Below the pieces are notes generated by a model, which was not told the DNA's origin, did no database searches, and saw nothing but the letters and a program-made list of their open reading frames with translations. Below, piece after piece: positions 15,265 to 24,081 of a DNA stretch of 64,000 bases (its first letter is position 1; every line of letters begins with the position of its first letter). This DNA comes from CAZAPG01 sp964486935 (lineage in GTDB: Bacteria > Chloroflexota > Anaerolineae > 4572-78 > J111): positions 248,001 to 312,000 of the forward strand of contig CAZAPG010000002.1 in assembly GCA_964486935.1 (NCBI GenBank). The letters run 5' to 3'. The position numbers were made by a program, and so were the translations under genes.

Positions 15265-18063
15265 ATGAATCAACCAACCGATACGCAAGCCACCATTAGC
15301 AAAGACATTCATTTGCTGGGCAATATTTTGGGCGAGGTGATTCGAGAACAGGCCGGCCCGGATATTTTTGAACTGGAAGAAAAAATTCGACGCCTGGCCA
15401 AACAATCTCGCGCCGAAAGCGACCCGGCCCGCAAAGACGAATTAACCCGGCTGGTCGACTTGTTGCCGGTGGCCGCTAAAGAATTTGTGGCCAGAGCCTT
15501 TACCATTTATTTTGAACTCATCAACCTGGCCGAAGAACATCACCGGGTGCGGGTATTGCGCGAGCGAGAAGCGCAGGCGCACCCCAACCCCCTGAAAGAA
15601 TCCATTGCCGCGGCCCTGGCCACCCTGCGCGAAATGGGCGTGGACGAGCAGCGGGTGAAACGCCTGTTAGAGTCGCTACGTATTGAAATGGTCTTTACCG
15701 CCCACCCCACCGAAGCCCGCCGCCGGACGGTTGTTTCCAAACTACGCCGCATCGCCCAAATTCTGTACGATACGGAAGTGCGCGACCTGCTGCCTGCCGA
15801 GTACGAAGCCGCCGTCGCCAAAATCAAGGCCGAAGTGACCGCCCTGTGGGTTACGCAGCGCAGCCGCACCCTCAGACCTACGGTTAACGACGAGGTGCGT
15901 TCCGGCCTCTATTACTTTGACACAACCCTGTGGAACGTAGTGCCGCAGGTGTACCAATCGCTAAATCGCGCCCTGGCCCAATTTTACCCCGGCTTGCAGC
16001 CGCCAACCGCTTTTCTCACCTTTGGCTCCTGGATTGGCGGCGACCGGGACGGCAACCCCAACGTCACCACCGAAACCACTGCCCTGGCGCTCTCTTTTCA
16101 TCGCCGGCTGGCGGCCCAGCATCACCAGCAGGTGGCCCAGGCCCTGAGTCGCTCAATCAGCGTCTCAGACCGGCTGGCAGATATCAGCCCGGAAATCAAG
16201 GCAATGCTCGACGCAATTCCCCGCGAGCAAATGTCGGACCACATGGCCTACCTCTACCAGCGATACCCCTCGGAACTGTACCGCTTACTTTCGGCCCAAC
16301 TCAGCGACGATTTAATTCAGACCACCGGCGAAGAAACCGCGGCCCGCTTGCTGGGCCGGGTGCAGGGGCCGCCGCCCCGCCTGCGCCATCGAGAAGATTT
16401 GCTCAGGCCGTTGAGTTTGATGGACGCCAGCCTGCGCGGCAGCAACCTGCATGTCATTGCCAATGCCGATTTGCAACAATTTTACCAGCAGGTGCAAACC
16501 TTTGGCCTGCACACCGCTCGCCTCGATATTCGGCAGTACAGCGAATACAACACAACCGTGCTGGACGAACTGTTGCAGCGATTAGGCTACATCAACCATT
16601 ACGCCCGGCTAGACTCGGCCAGCCGTGTCACCCTCCTATCCCGGCTGCTGCTGGAATGGCCGCCCGACCTGTCTCACCTGACCAACTTGTCGCCCGAAAC
16701 CGAAGAAACGCTGAACCTGTTCCGGTTACTCAGGCAGGTGGTCGATAACTACGGCCCGGAGGTGCTTGGCCCCTATATTGTCAGTATGACTCACGGGCCG
16801 GAGGATATTTTGACGGTGCTGCTGCTGGCCCGGTGGGCCGGTTTGTGTTTGCGGCCCGGCGACAACAACGGCCAGGAAGGAATAGCCATTGTTCCCCTGT
16901 TTGAAACCCGCGAAGATTTGCACGCCGCGCCGGCTACTATGACCGCCCTGTTTACGCACCCCGGCTACAGCCGGCACCTGCGCCGCCTGGGCAACCGCCA
17001 AACTGTAATGATTGGCTATTCCGATAGCAATAAAGATGCGGGCTATATTGCGGCCAAATGGGAGCTTTACCTGGCCCAGCAAGCGCTGGCCGCCTGCTGT
17101 CGCGCGCACGATGTTCAGTTGACCCTTTTTCACGGGCGCGGTGGAACCATTGCCCGTGGCGGCGGCCCGGCCAATCGCGCCATTTTGGCGCTGCCGCGTG
17201 GCGCTACCGAGGGGCCGATTCGCATTACCGAACAGGGCGAGGTAATTGACGAGCACTACGGCCACGCCGCCATTGCCCGGCGTCATCTGGAGCAGATTAT
17301 TAATGCCGTGCTGATTGCCAGTACCCCGGAGTATCAAACCCGGCGCGACCCGCAGGACGAATGGCGGGCCGCAATGGACGAACTTTCGGCCAGCAGTTAC
17401 CGGGCCTACCGCCAACTGGTTTATGACACGCCCGCGCTGATGACCTACTGGCAGCAGGCCACGCCCATCAAAGAAATTAACCAGCTTCGGGTTGGCTCCA
17501 GACCGGCCCGCCGCACCAACAGCGATGAAATCGCCTCGCTGCGGGCCATCCCCTGGGGCTTTAGCTGGATGCAATCTCGCCACGTGCTGCCGGGCTGGTA
17601 TGGCCTGGGGAGCGCCCTGGAAAGTTTTGCCCAAAATCAAGGCGCTTACGACTTGCTGCAAGAGATGTATCAGCAGTGGCCTTTTTTCAAAAATGCTATT
17701 GATAATGCGCAAATGGCTATGGGCAAGGCCGATATGGGCATTGCCCGGCTCTATGCCGGTCTGGTAGAGGATGAGCAAATCCGCAATTTGATTTTTAGCG
17801 ATATTGAAGCCGAATTTTATCGCACTCGCCAGGCAATTTTGCAAATCACCAATCAGCAAGAACTTCTTGATAATGAGCCGGTGTTGCAGCGCTCCATCAA
17901 ACTGCGCAACCCCTATGTTGACCCGCTCAACTACATTCAGGTGAGTTTGTTGCGCCAACTCCGGGCCATGCCCAATTCTGACACCCCCGAAGCCGAGAGC
18001 GTGCTGCGCTGTATTTTTCTGACAATTAATGGCATTGCCGCCGGATTGAAAAATACGGGCTAA
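15265..18063 (+). CDS. ppc: Phosphoenolpyruvate carboxylase
   Basis: A 932-residue bacterial-type PEP carboxylase. Visible are the catalytic His147 in VFTAHPTEARRR, GSWIGGDRDGNPNVT, MIGYSDSNKDAGY, the FHGRGGTIARGGGP loop, and the C-terminal LTINGIAAGLKNTG. It carboxylates PEP to oxaloacetate, refilling the TCA cycle and supplying aspartate for lysine and pyrimidine synthesis. I chose the ATG at 15265, just after the URO-D-like gene, because the product then begins where the family does. It converges with the mandelate-racemase-like gene. Confidence 0.96.
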   Translation: MNQPTDTQATISKDIHLLGNILGEVIREQAGPDIFELEEKIRRLAKQSRAESDPARKDELTRLVDLLPVAAKEFVARAFTIYFELINLAEEHHRVRVLREREAQAHPNPLKESIAAALATLREMGVDEQRVKRLLESLRIEMVFTAHPTEARRRTVVSKLRRIAQILYDTEVRDLLPAEYEAAVAKIKAEVTALWVTQRSRTLRPTVNDEVRSGLYYFDTTLWNVVPQVYQSLNRALAQFYPGLQPPTAFLTFGSWIGGDRDGNPNVTTETTALALSFHRRLAAQHHQQVAQALSRSISVSDRLADISPEIKAMLDAIPREQMSDHMAYLYQRYPSELYRLLSAQLSDDLIQTTGEETAARLLGRVQGPPPRLRHREDLLRPLSLMDASLRGSNLHVIANADLQQFYQQVQTFGLHTARLDIRQYSEYNTTVLDELLQRLGYINHYARLDSASRVTLLSRLLLEWPPDLSHLTNLSPETEETLNLFRLLRQVVDNYGPEVLGPYIVSMTHGPEDILTVLLLARWAGLCLRPGDNNGQEGIAIVPLFETREDLHAAPATMTALFTHPGYSRHLRRLGNRQTVMIGYSDSNKDAGYIAAKWELYLAQQALAACCRAHDVQLTLFHGRGGTIARGGGPANRAILALPRGATEGPIRITEQGEVIDEHYGHAAIARRHLEQIINAVLIASTPEYQTRRDPQDEWRAAMDELSASSYRAYRQLVYDTPALMTYWQQATPIKEINQLRVGSRPARRTNSDEIASLRAIPWGFSWMQSRHVLPGWYGLGSALESFAQNQGAYDLLQEMYQQWPFFKNAIDNAQMAMGKADMGIARLYAGLVEDEQIRNLIFSDIEAEFYRTRQAILQITNQQELLDNEPVLQRSIKLRNPYVDPLNYIQVSLLRQLRAMPNSDTPEAESVLRCIFLTINGIAAGLKNTG

Positions 18064-18086
18064 TCAAGACCACGGGGTTGGTTTAC

Positions 18087-19217
18087 TTACGCCTCCATTG
18101 TGCCAACGGTTACCCGCAGCGGCTCCAGCGCCGGCCAGTTTATGTTGACGCCCAGGCCGGGCGCATCGGGCAGGGTGATGAGGCCATCGGCATTGGGCAA
18201 AATGGGCCAGGGTAAAATAAAATCGCGACGTTCGGGCGTCCAGGTGGGCGGGTCAAAGGCAAACTCAATAAAGGGGGCGGTAGAGACCGCCGCCGAGATG
18301 TGCAAATTGGCCAGCAGCACCAGCCCGTCGCCCCAGGTGTGCGGCGAGTAGATGGCCCCGGCCGCCTGCACTTCGGCGGCAAGCTGGCGCGCTCGCAAAA
18401 TGCCGGTGCTCCAGACCACGTCGGCCTGGTACACATCCAGCGAGCCGTGGCGCAGGTACTGGCGCAGTTCGCTGAATTCGCGGTTGCCTTCGCCGCCGGC
18501 AATGCGCAGCCGCGCCCGCCGCCGCAGGTCGGCCAGGCCACGATAATTGTGCCGGGGCAGCGGCTCCTCCAGCCAGTAGACGCCCAACTCGGCCAGGGCG
18601 TCGGCCACCCACAGCGCGGTCTTAAAATCCCACGGCGCCGAGGTATCCCAGGGCATTTGCCAGCCCTGGTTGGCGTCCACCAGAATTTCCATCTCCGCTC
18701 CCACTGCACCCCGAACGGCGCGGGCAATGGCAATATCGTGGCGCGGGTCGGCGGCGTGAAAGCGCAACTTGAGGGCAGGGAAACCCTGAGCCTTCAGTTT
18801 TTTGGCCGACTCGGCCCGCTCGTCAGCCGGCAGCCGTTCGCCGGTAGAGGCGTAGGGCCGGATGCGCCCGCTGCGCCCGCCCAGCAATTTCCATAACGGC
18901 TGCCCGCTAATTTTGCCCATCAAATCCCACAGGGCCACTTCCAGCGGCCACATGCGGCCATAGTGAAATTGCAGATTATCCAGCAATTGCACGTGGCGCT
19001 CAATCTCAAACGGGTCGCGGCCAATAAAAAGCGACTCGTGCCCGGCAAAGCCCAACATCGCATCGCCGGAGCCTACGCCTTCGTAGTCTCCGGCACGGAC
19101 GCGCACTATAGTGCTGGTGTGACTGCGGCGCGGCTGCGGGTCCCACGAGGCCCGAAAGGGCGGGTCGAGCGGCAGCCGGTAGTGATGAATGTCAATAGCG
19201 TCGATGGTGGGGGTCAT
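18087..19217 (-). CDS. Enolase-superfamily enzyme, mandelate-racemase subgroup
   Basis: A 376-residue member of the enolase superfamily. After an N-terminal capping domain, the barrel shows LKLRF, metal ligands in VDANQGW, WLEEP and GGEGN, and the C-terminal YSPHTWGDG whose histidine is the usual acid/base of the mandelate-racemase subgroup. Such enzymes dehydrate acid sugars or epimerise amino-acid derivatives or betaines. It is the last gene of the minus-strand cluster, overlapping the DUF3830 stop by one base, so it probably serves the same pathway. The substrate is unknown. Confidence 0.82.
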   Translation of the reverse strand: MTPTIDAIDIHHYRLPLDPPFRASWDPQPRRSHTSTIVRVRAGDYEGVGSGDAMLGFAGHESLFIGRDPFEIERHVQLLDNLQFHYGRMWPLEVALWDLMGKISGQPLWKLLGGRSGRIRPYASTGERLPADERAESAKKLKAQGFPALKLRFHAADPRHDIAIARAVRGAVGAEMEILVDANQGWQMPWDTSAPWDFKTALWVADALAELGVYWLEEPLPRHNYRGLADLRRRARLRIAGGEGNREFSELRQYLRHGSLDVYQADVVWSTGILRARQLAAEVQAAGAIYSPHTWGDGLVLLANLHISAAVSTAPFIEFAFDPPTWTPERRDFILPWPILPNADGLITLPDAPGLGVNINWPALEPLRVTVGTMEA

Positions 19218-19639
19218 TATTCTTTGTCCAGCAGTTCAAATACAATATCCTGTGCGCCTTCCCATAATACCAGCCGGCCCAATTCTGGCAAATGTTCTTG
19301 CCCGCTGATGATGGTTAAAAAGTGATTGCCGGCCAATTGGCCCATTTTGCTGGCAAACAGGGCGCTGCCGTAGGGAAAGAGGATTTCGGTTTCGCTGTAG
19401 CCGCCGGGGTACAGTAAAATATCGCCCCGCGAGGGATGGGAGGTGTGGTTTTCAAAGCCAACGCCAATTTCAAAATCGCCCAGCGGAATCCAGGCGGCCT
19501 CGCCGCTCCAGCGGGCCTGGATGATTTTGTTGCGAAAAGGCAGCAGTTTTGTGAAGGCGGCGCAGGTAGCCGGCGCATTTTTTTCTTCCAGGCGGGCTGT
19601 AAATTTTAAGTTGCCTACGGTTATTTGTAATAAAGTCAT
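19217..19639 (-). CDS. DUF3830 cyclophilin-like protein
   Basis: A 140-residue protein that I recognise as DUF3830-like, a small cyclophilin-fold family: ITVGNLKFTARLEEKNAPAT at the start, GDILLYPGGYSETEILFPYG in the middle. The function of the family is not established; homologues tend to sit in catabolic clusters. It is packed between the MttB homologue (2-base gap) and the racemase-like gene (1-base overlap), so it must be co-expressed with them. A ligand-binding or accessory role is inference. Confidence 0.7.
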   Translation of the reverse strand: MTLLQITVGNLKFTARLEEKNAPATCAAFTKLLPFRNKIIQARWSGEAAWIPLGDFEIGVGFENHTSHPSRGDILLYPGGYSETEILFPYGSALFASKMGQLAGNHFLTIISGQEHLPELGRLVLWEGAQDIVFELLDKE

Positions 19640-19641
19640 TT

Positions 19642-21174
19642 TTACGGGTAGCCTCCGGGCCGCATCACTTGCGGTGGCAGTAAAATATTAAATTCGTTGC
19701 GCAGCCGCCGGTCAACCTCCTCCGGCACAATTTCCGGGAAAAAACTTTTGAGAGTCTGCTGCGCCTGTTGACGCGCCCGCTCGCGCATGTCCAGCCCCCC
19801 GGCCGCCTCCCAATCGGCGCGGGTGGCGCGGTCGGCGGTGTGGGGGTAGTGGTACTCGCTGTTCATCAACGCCAGCGTTTGGGGGTGTCCCAAAAAATGG
19901 CCCTCGCCGTTGCAAACGTCATCAATCACATCTATTGAGAGCGACTCCTCCGTAACTTCCAGGCCGCGCACCAGCCGCATTACCTGGCCGTTGATGTCGT
20001 CATCAATGATGTACTGCTCGTAGGCCACCGCCAGCAGCGACTCCAGCATTCCGGCGGCGTGGTGGTTGTATTGCGCCCCGGCCAATGCGGTTACAGCCGT
20101 GGTCAATCCCTTTTCAAAACCGGCCTGGATATCAGGAATTTTACTATCGGTGATGCCGCATGAGTTGTAAACCGGCAGGCCGTAAAAATGGCACATTTGG
20201 GCGCTGGCCGCGTTCATCAGGGCCAGTTCGGCGCAGCCGCCCAGCATACTGCCGGTGCGCAGGTCCGTTACCAGGGGCATCCCACCCATCAGGATAGGGT
20301 GGCCCGGACGCAGTAGCTGCACGTAGGCGAGGCCGGCCAGTTCCTCGGCGGCGACCTGTACCAGCGTACCCACCAGCGAGGCCGGGGCCGTTGCGCCGGA
20401 CAGCGGTGCGGCCACCAGCGAAACCGGAATGCCGGCCCGCACGGCGGCGGTCAGCGTTTCGGTGGTTTCCGGGGCAAAGCGCAGCGGGCTGACCATGTAG
20501 CCCAGGTTGAACGACAGGAAAGGGCGGGCCAGAAATTCGGCCTCACTGCCGGCAATGACGACCGCCATTTTTTTGATATCGGCCACTTTTTGGGGAAAGT
20601 AGCAGCCGCCCATCACGTGCTTGTGGGTGGCGGTCAGGCAGGCGTAAAAGGTGTTGATGTCAATATCATCGTTGGACACATCACGCGCCACTACCGGGCG
20701 CAGGTAAAAGTGAATGTTGTCCAGCGTTTCCACCAGCCGCCCGATGTCGTACAAATCGCGCAATTGCGACTCGCGCAGGTGGCCGTTCAGGTCAAGCACC
20801 TGCACGGCTGCGCCGCCGGTGCCCAGATGGACTCGTTTGCCATGCAGGTGCAGGTTAAAATTTCCGTTGCGGCTGTAAAGAACCACATTTTGGTTGATGC
20901 TTTTCAGGCTGGCCGCCACCAGCTTGCGGGGAATGAAAACGCGATTGCGGGCCGGGTCAACTTTGGCCCCGGCCTGCTCAAATATATGGCGACACTCTGA
21001 CTCGACAATTTCCACGCCGGTGCGTTCCAGCACGGTCAGGGCGGCGTTGTGGATGCGCTGCACGTCTTCCGGCTCCAGTGGCCGGTAACGCCCGCCCTCC
21101 AGGCCGGGCGGCAGGGGGTTGAGTGGGGGTTGGGCGCGCTCCTCGCGCCGGCGGCGGCGATTTTCTCGCGGCAT
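19642..21174 (-). CDS. Trimethylamine-methyltransferase (MttB) family protein, non-pyrrolysine
   Basis: A 510-residue MttB-superfamily protein read through without any in-frame amber codon, so it belongs to the non-pyrrolysine branch. That branch includes enzymes demethylating glycine betaine, proline betaine, carnitine and similar quaternary amines. Typical blocks are IHNAALTVLERTGVEI near the N-terminus, LLRPGHPILMGGMPLVTDLR and YNSCGITDSKIPDIQAG. The very basic N-terminus (RENRRRRREER) is unusual. The ATG at 21172-21174 has GGAG 7 bases upstream. The corrinoid partner is not in the window. Confidence 0.85.
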   Translation of the reverse strand: MPRENRRRRREERAQPPLNPLPPGLEGGRYRPLEPEDVQRIHNAALTVLERTGVEIVESECRHIFEQAGAKVDPARNRVFIPRKLVAASLKSINQNVVLYSRNGNFNLHLHGKRVHLGTGGAAVQVLDLNGHLRESQLRDLYDIGRLVETLDNIHFYLRPVVARDVSNDDIDINTFYACLTATHKHVMGGCYFPQKVADIKKMAVVIAGSEAEFLARPFLSFNLGYMVSPLRFAPETTETLTAAVRAGIPVSLVAAPLSGATAPASLVGTLVQVAAEELAGLAYVQLLRPGHPILMGGMPLVTDLRTGSMLGGCAELALMNAASAQMCHFYGLPVYNSCGITDSKIPDIQAGFEKGLTTAVTALAGAQYNHHAAGMLESLLAVAYEQYIIDDDINGQVMRLVRGLEVTEESLSIDVIDDVCNGEGHFLGHPQTLALMNSEYHYPHTADRATRADWEAAGGLDMRERARQQAQQTLKSFFPEIVPEEVDRRLRNEFNILLPPQVMRPGGYP

Positions 21175-21223
21175 GGTCGCTCTCCATATCAAGAGATTGG
21201 CGATGAGGGGATGGGGAGGTGCA

Positions 21224-21925
21224 CTATGGCCGGTTTCCCATCGCCTGATTTGCTATTATCTTGAAAAAATTCTCAATTATTCTGCGGCCGGCCGGGTGGT
21301 TGTCGTCGTACTCCTCCGGGTGAAATTGAAGGCCAAACAGCGGCAGTTGCGTATGGGCCAGGGCCTGAACTTCGCATAGTTCGCTTTGGGCCAGAGGGTT
21401 AAAACCGTCCGGCACAGATTTGACTTCCCAATAATGGGATTGAAAAACAACAGGCTGCCGGCCCAGGCCGTCAAAGAGGGGGTGTGGAGTGTGGATGTCA
21501 ACCGGCATGAAGCCCCGCTCTTTTTGCATGCCCGGTTTGAAGAGTTCGGGGTGGGGGTCGGGGGTGTGGGGTGGTAGTTGACCCATTGGGCCAAGCTCTG
21601 CGCCGTAAGCCTGGGCCATTAGCTGGCAACCGGCGCAAAAACCCAATACGGGCCAGGCAGCCTGGCGGTAGATGGCCCGTAACCCGGCCAGGCTCTCGTC
21701 GCTGTAGTGGATGTAGTCGGTGTAGCAGCCACTGACGACCACGGCGCGAGCGCTCAACTCGCGCACCAGGGCCGGGCTAACTTTGTGATAGCGCACAATC
21801 AGGCACAGGTCGCCGGAAATTTCTTCCAGACGATATTTGTGCGTTAAACGGCGCGCCAGCGACTTGCGCCATTTTTTAGGTTTTTGTTGTAGCCGGTCGT
21901 GTTCCAGGTCAACGTAAATAATCAT
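21224..21925 (-). CDS. Class I glutamine amidotransferase-like protein
   Basis: A 233-residue stand-alone GATase1 domain. The nucleophile is Cys97 in VLGFCAGCQ, and the His202/Glu204 pair lies in LQFHPEEYDD, so the triad is intact. Such domains hydrolyse glutamine or gamma-glutamyl bonds. With no synthase partner adjacent, a gamma-glutamyl-amide hydrolase role within the amine cluster is possible but only inferred. It lies upstream of the MttB homologue (49-bp gap) and downstream of the EamA exporter. Confidence 0.75.
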   Translation of the reverse strand: MIIYVDLEHDRLQQKPKKWRKSLARRLTHKYRLEEISGDLCLIVRYHKVSPALVRELSARAVVVSGCYTDYIHYSDESLAGLRAIYRQAAWPVLGFCAGCQLMAQAYGAELGPMGQLPPHTPDPHPELFKPGMQKERGFMPVDIHTPHPLFDGLGRQPVVFQSHYWEVKSVPDGFNPLAQSELCEVQALAHTQLPLFGLQFHPEEYDDNHPAGRRIIENFFKIIANQAMGNRP

Positions 21926-21951
21926 TTTGCCGCTCCATTGGGGGATTTACT

Positions 21952-22926
21952 TTATGGCCGCCACCAGACCCGCCAGCGAGGCCGCCGGCGGGCCAACCTG
22001 AGCCGCTTGATGGCCAGCGCCGCACTGAGCAAAATCAGCAGGCCGCCCAGCCACTGCCACAGGCTCAACCGCTCGTGCAGAAACAGCATCGACCACAGCA
22101 CCGATAGCAGCGTTTCCAGCGGCAGCATCAGGGCCATCTGGCCGCTGCCCAGGCTGCGCACGGCGGCAAATAGCCCCAGCCGGGCCAGGTGGGTGCTAAC
22201 CAGGGCCAGCACCAGCACCGCCAGCCAGCCCGACCAGCCGGGATTGTGCCACTCGGCGCCCTGCCCCAACCAAAAAATAATGGCCACCACGGTCATGGTG
22301 GCAACCACGTACAGGGTGACGGTTTGGGCGTCGTAGCCCTGCAAAAACCATTGAATCAGGCTAAGGTGGATGGCAAACGAAGCGATGGTAATCATCACCA
22401 GCAGCATGCCCAGCCAGTCTATGCTGGCGGCTGACGCATCGCCCGACCCAATCAGCAGGTAGACCCCGCCCAAGCCCAGCGCCAACCGGATATAGTGGCG
22501 ATAGGTAAACCTTTCGCCGCGCAGGGCCAGCATGGCCAGCACCGCCAGGGGGCTGACCGAAAAAAGCATCGAGGTGATGGAGGCCGGCAGCCGGTCTAAC
22601 GCCCAGAAAAAAGTCAGCATGCCGATGCCGTTTGACAGGCCGGCCAGGCCGCAAATAAATATCCCCCGCCGGTCAACGGCGAGCCGGCCGGGGGTGGTCA
22701 AAATAGCAGAGCCGCCGATGAGCAGGGTAGAGATAATGAGCCGGGCCGTTAGCAAAGAGGTCGAGTCAAACCCCGCGGAAATGGCGGCTTTGGCTACCGG
22801 CGGGGCAATGCTAAAGGCCAGGGTAGACCCCAGGGCCATGGTCCAGCCAAACCAGACGTTGGTTTTTTTGAAACCTGCCTCGATATGAACGGCCTCACGA
22901 AATCGAGCCAATGCCGTAAGCACCAT
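21952..22926 (-). CDS. EamA/DMT-family transporter
   Basis: A 324-residue integral membrane protein with about ten hydrophobic helices in two EamA repeats, such as WTMALGSTLAFSIAPP at the start and LILLSAALAIKR before a basic cytosolic tail. EamA proteins export or import small metabolites including amino acids. The ATG at 22924-22926 is preferred because AAGG is 6 bases upstream. It overlaps the preceding oxidoreductase gene by 32 bases, which suggests tight coupling. It probably moves the cluster's substrate or product. Confidence 0.8.
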   Translation of the reverse strand: MVLTALARFREAVHIEAGFKKTNVWFGWTMALGSTLAFSIAPPVAKAAISAGFDSTSLLTARLIISTLLIGGSAILTTPGRLAVDRRGIFICGLAGLSNGIGMLTFFWALDRLPASITSMLFSVSPLAVLAMLALRGERFTYRHYIRLALGLGGVYLLIGSGDASAASIDWLGMLLVMITIASFAIHLSLIQWFLQGYDAQTVTLYVVATMTVVAIIFWLGQGAEWHNPGWSGWLAVLVLALVSTHLARLGLFAAVRSLGSGQMALMLPLETLLSVLWSMLFLHERLSLWQWLGGLLILLSAALAIKRLRLARRRPRWRVWWRP

Positions 22927-24070
22927 GCAGCGCCTTTCCCCGGTCAAAGCGTGTCACATCATAGATATCAATTGGCAGGCGCGGCTCAAGGCCCAACACG
23001 GTTTGAGCCAGCGACTCGCTAATGGTTGGAGCGAGTTTGAAACCGTGGCCGCTAAAACCTGTGGCCACGTACAGCCCTTCAACTTCCGGGGCCGGCCCCA
23101 CAACCGGGTTCCAATCGGGGGTGATGTCGTAGGGGCCGGTCCAGCCGGCGGTGCAGGCGGCCTCTTCAAAAGCCGGCATCCGGTGGGAGATGAGCGCGTC
23201 GATGCGGTTGATATGCCCCAGCTCCACATGGTCGGTTAGCGTGTCGGCATCTTCAATCGGGTCGCCGTGGTCGCCGGTGCCGACCAGCACCACGCCGCCG
23301 GTTTCGGGCCGAAAATAGATTTTGTCGGGGGTGGTCAGGTCTTTAACAATGGGCCAGTCGGCCTGGTAGGGCCGGCTGATTTTGAGGGTAATGACCTTGT
23401 GACGGCTGACCTGGTAGGGGAAGGTCAGGCCTATCATTTGCCCAATTTGATTGGTCCACGGCCCGGCGGCCAGAATAACCGTGGGGGCTTCAAAATTGCC
23501 GCCGGGGGTTTGGATGATTTTGGCCGGGCCGTTCAGTTTGAAGCCGGTGACGGGGGTGTCGGTGAAAAATTTGACGCCCAACTCTCTGGCGCGTTGGGCG
23601 TAAGCGGTGGTGGTCAGGTGGGGGTCGCAATAGCCGGTCAACGTATCGTAACCGATGACGCCCACATCTTCAACTTGCAGCAGGGGATGAATTTCTTTGA
23701 GTTCGGCGGCAGACAGGATTTGGGTGTCAACGCCGTGCTCATTTTGAGCTTTGAAGACATCCAGCATTGGCTGGCGGTGTTCTTCTGGCCCCAAAATAAC
23801 GTAGCCGGTGCGATGCCAGCCGCACTCGCCGCCGATGATATCGTTAAAGTTGGCAAAAATTTTGAGGCTTTCAACGGCGTGAATCAAATTGGCTTTAATG
23901 GAGTAGTGAGTGCGCACAATGGCGCAGGATTTGGCCGTGCCGCCGGAGCAGATGGCTTTGCGCTCCAGCACCACCACGTTTTTTGCGCCCTGATGGGCCA
24001 GATTGTAGGCAATGCTGCTGCCGTACAGCCCGCCGCCGATGATAATGATATCTGCATTGGTATTGGACAA
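22895..24070 (-). CDS. FAD-dependent oxidoreductase, DAO family (second copy)
   Basis: A 391-residue flavoenzyme of the glycine/sarcosine-oxidase group. The FAD loop is IIIIGGGLYGSSIAYNL. ERKAICSGGTAKSCAIVRTHYS follows, and the C-terminus carries LYVATGFSGHGFKLAP. TTG at 24068-24070 is chosen as start because AAGGAG lies 7 bases upstream; a GTG 21 bases earlier would overlap the previous gene. It should oxidise secondary or tertiary amines such as N-methylated amino acids. It pairs with the related gene directly upstream. Confidence 0.82.
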   Translation of the reverse strand: MSNTNADIIIIGGGLYGSSIAYNLAHQGAKNVVVLERKAICSGGTAKSCAIVRTHYSIKANLIHAVESLKIFANFNDIIGGECGWHRTGYVILGPEEHRQPMLDVFKAQNEHGVDTQILSAAELKEIHPLLQVEDVGVIGYDTLTGYCDPHLTTTAYAQRARELGVKFFTDTPVTGFKLNGPAKIIQTPGGNFEAPTVILAAGPWTNQIGQMIGLTFPYQVSRHKVITLKISRPYQADWPIVKDLTTPDKIYFRPETGGVVLVGTGDHGDPIEDADTLTDHVELGHINRIDALISHRMPAFEEAACTAGWTGPYDITPDWNPVVGPAPEVEGLYVATGFSGHGFKLAPTISESLAQTVLGLEPRLPIDIYDVTRFDRGKALHGAYGIGSIS

Positions 24071-24081
24071 GATGGTTCTCC

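Noticed and set aside
19642..21174. Pyrrolysine-containing trimethylamine methyltransferase.
   Set aside because: No in-frame amber codon occurs in the gene, so it belongs to the non-pyrrolysine MttB branch.
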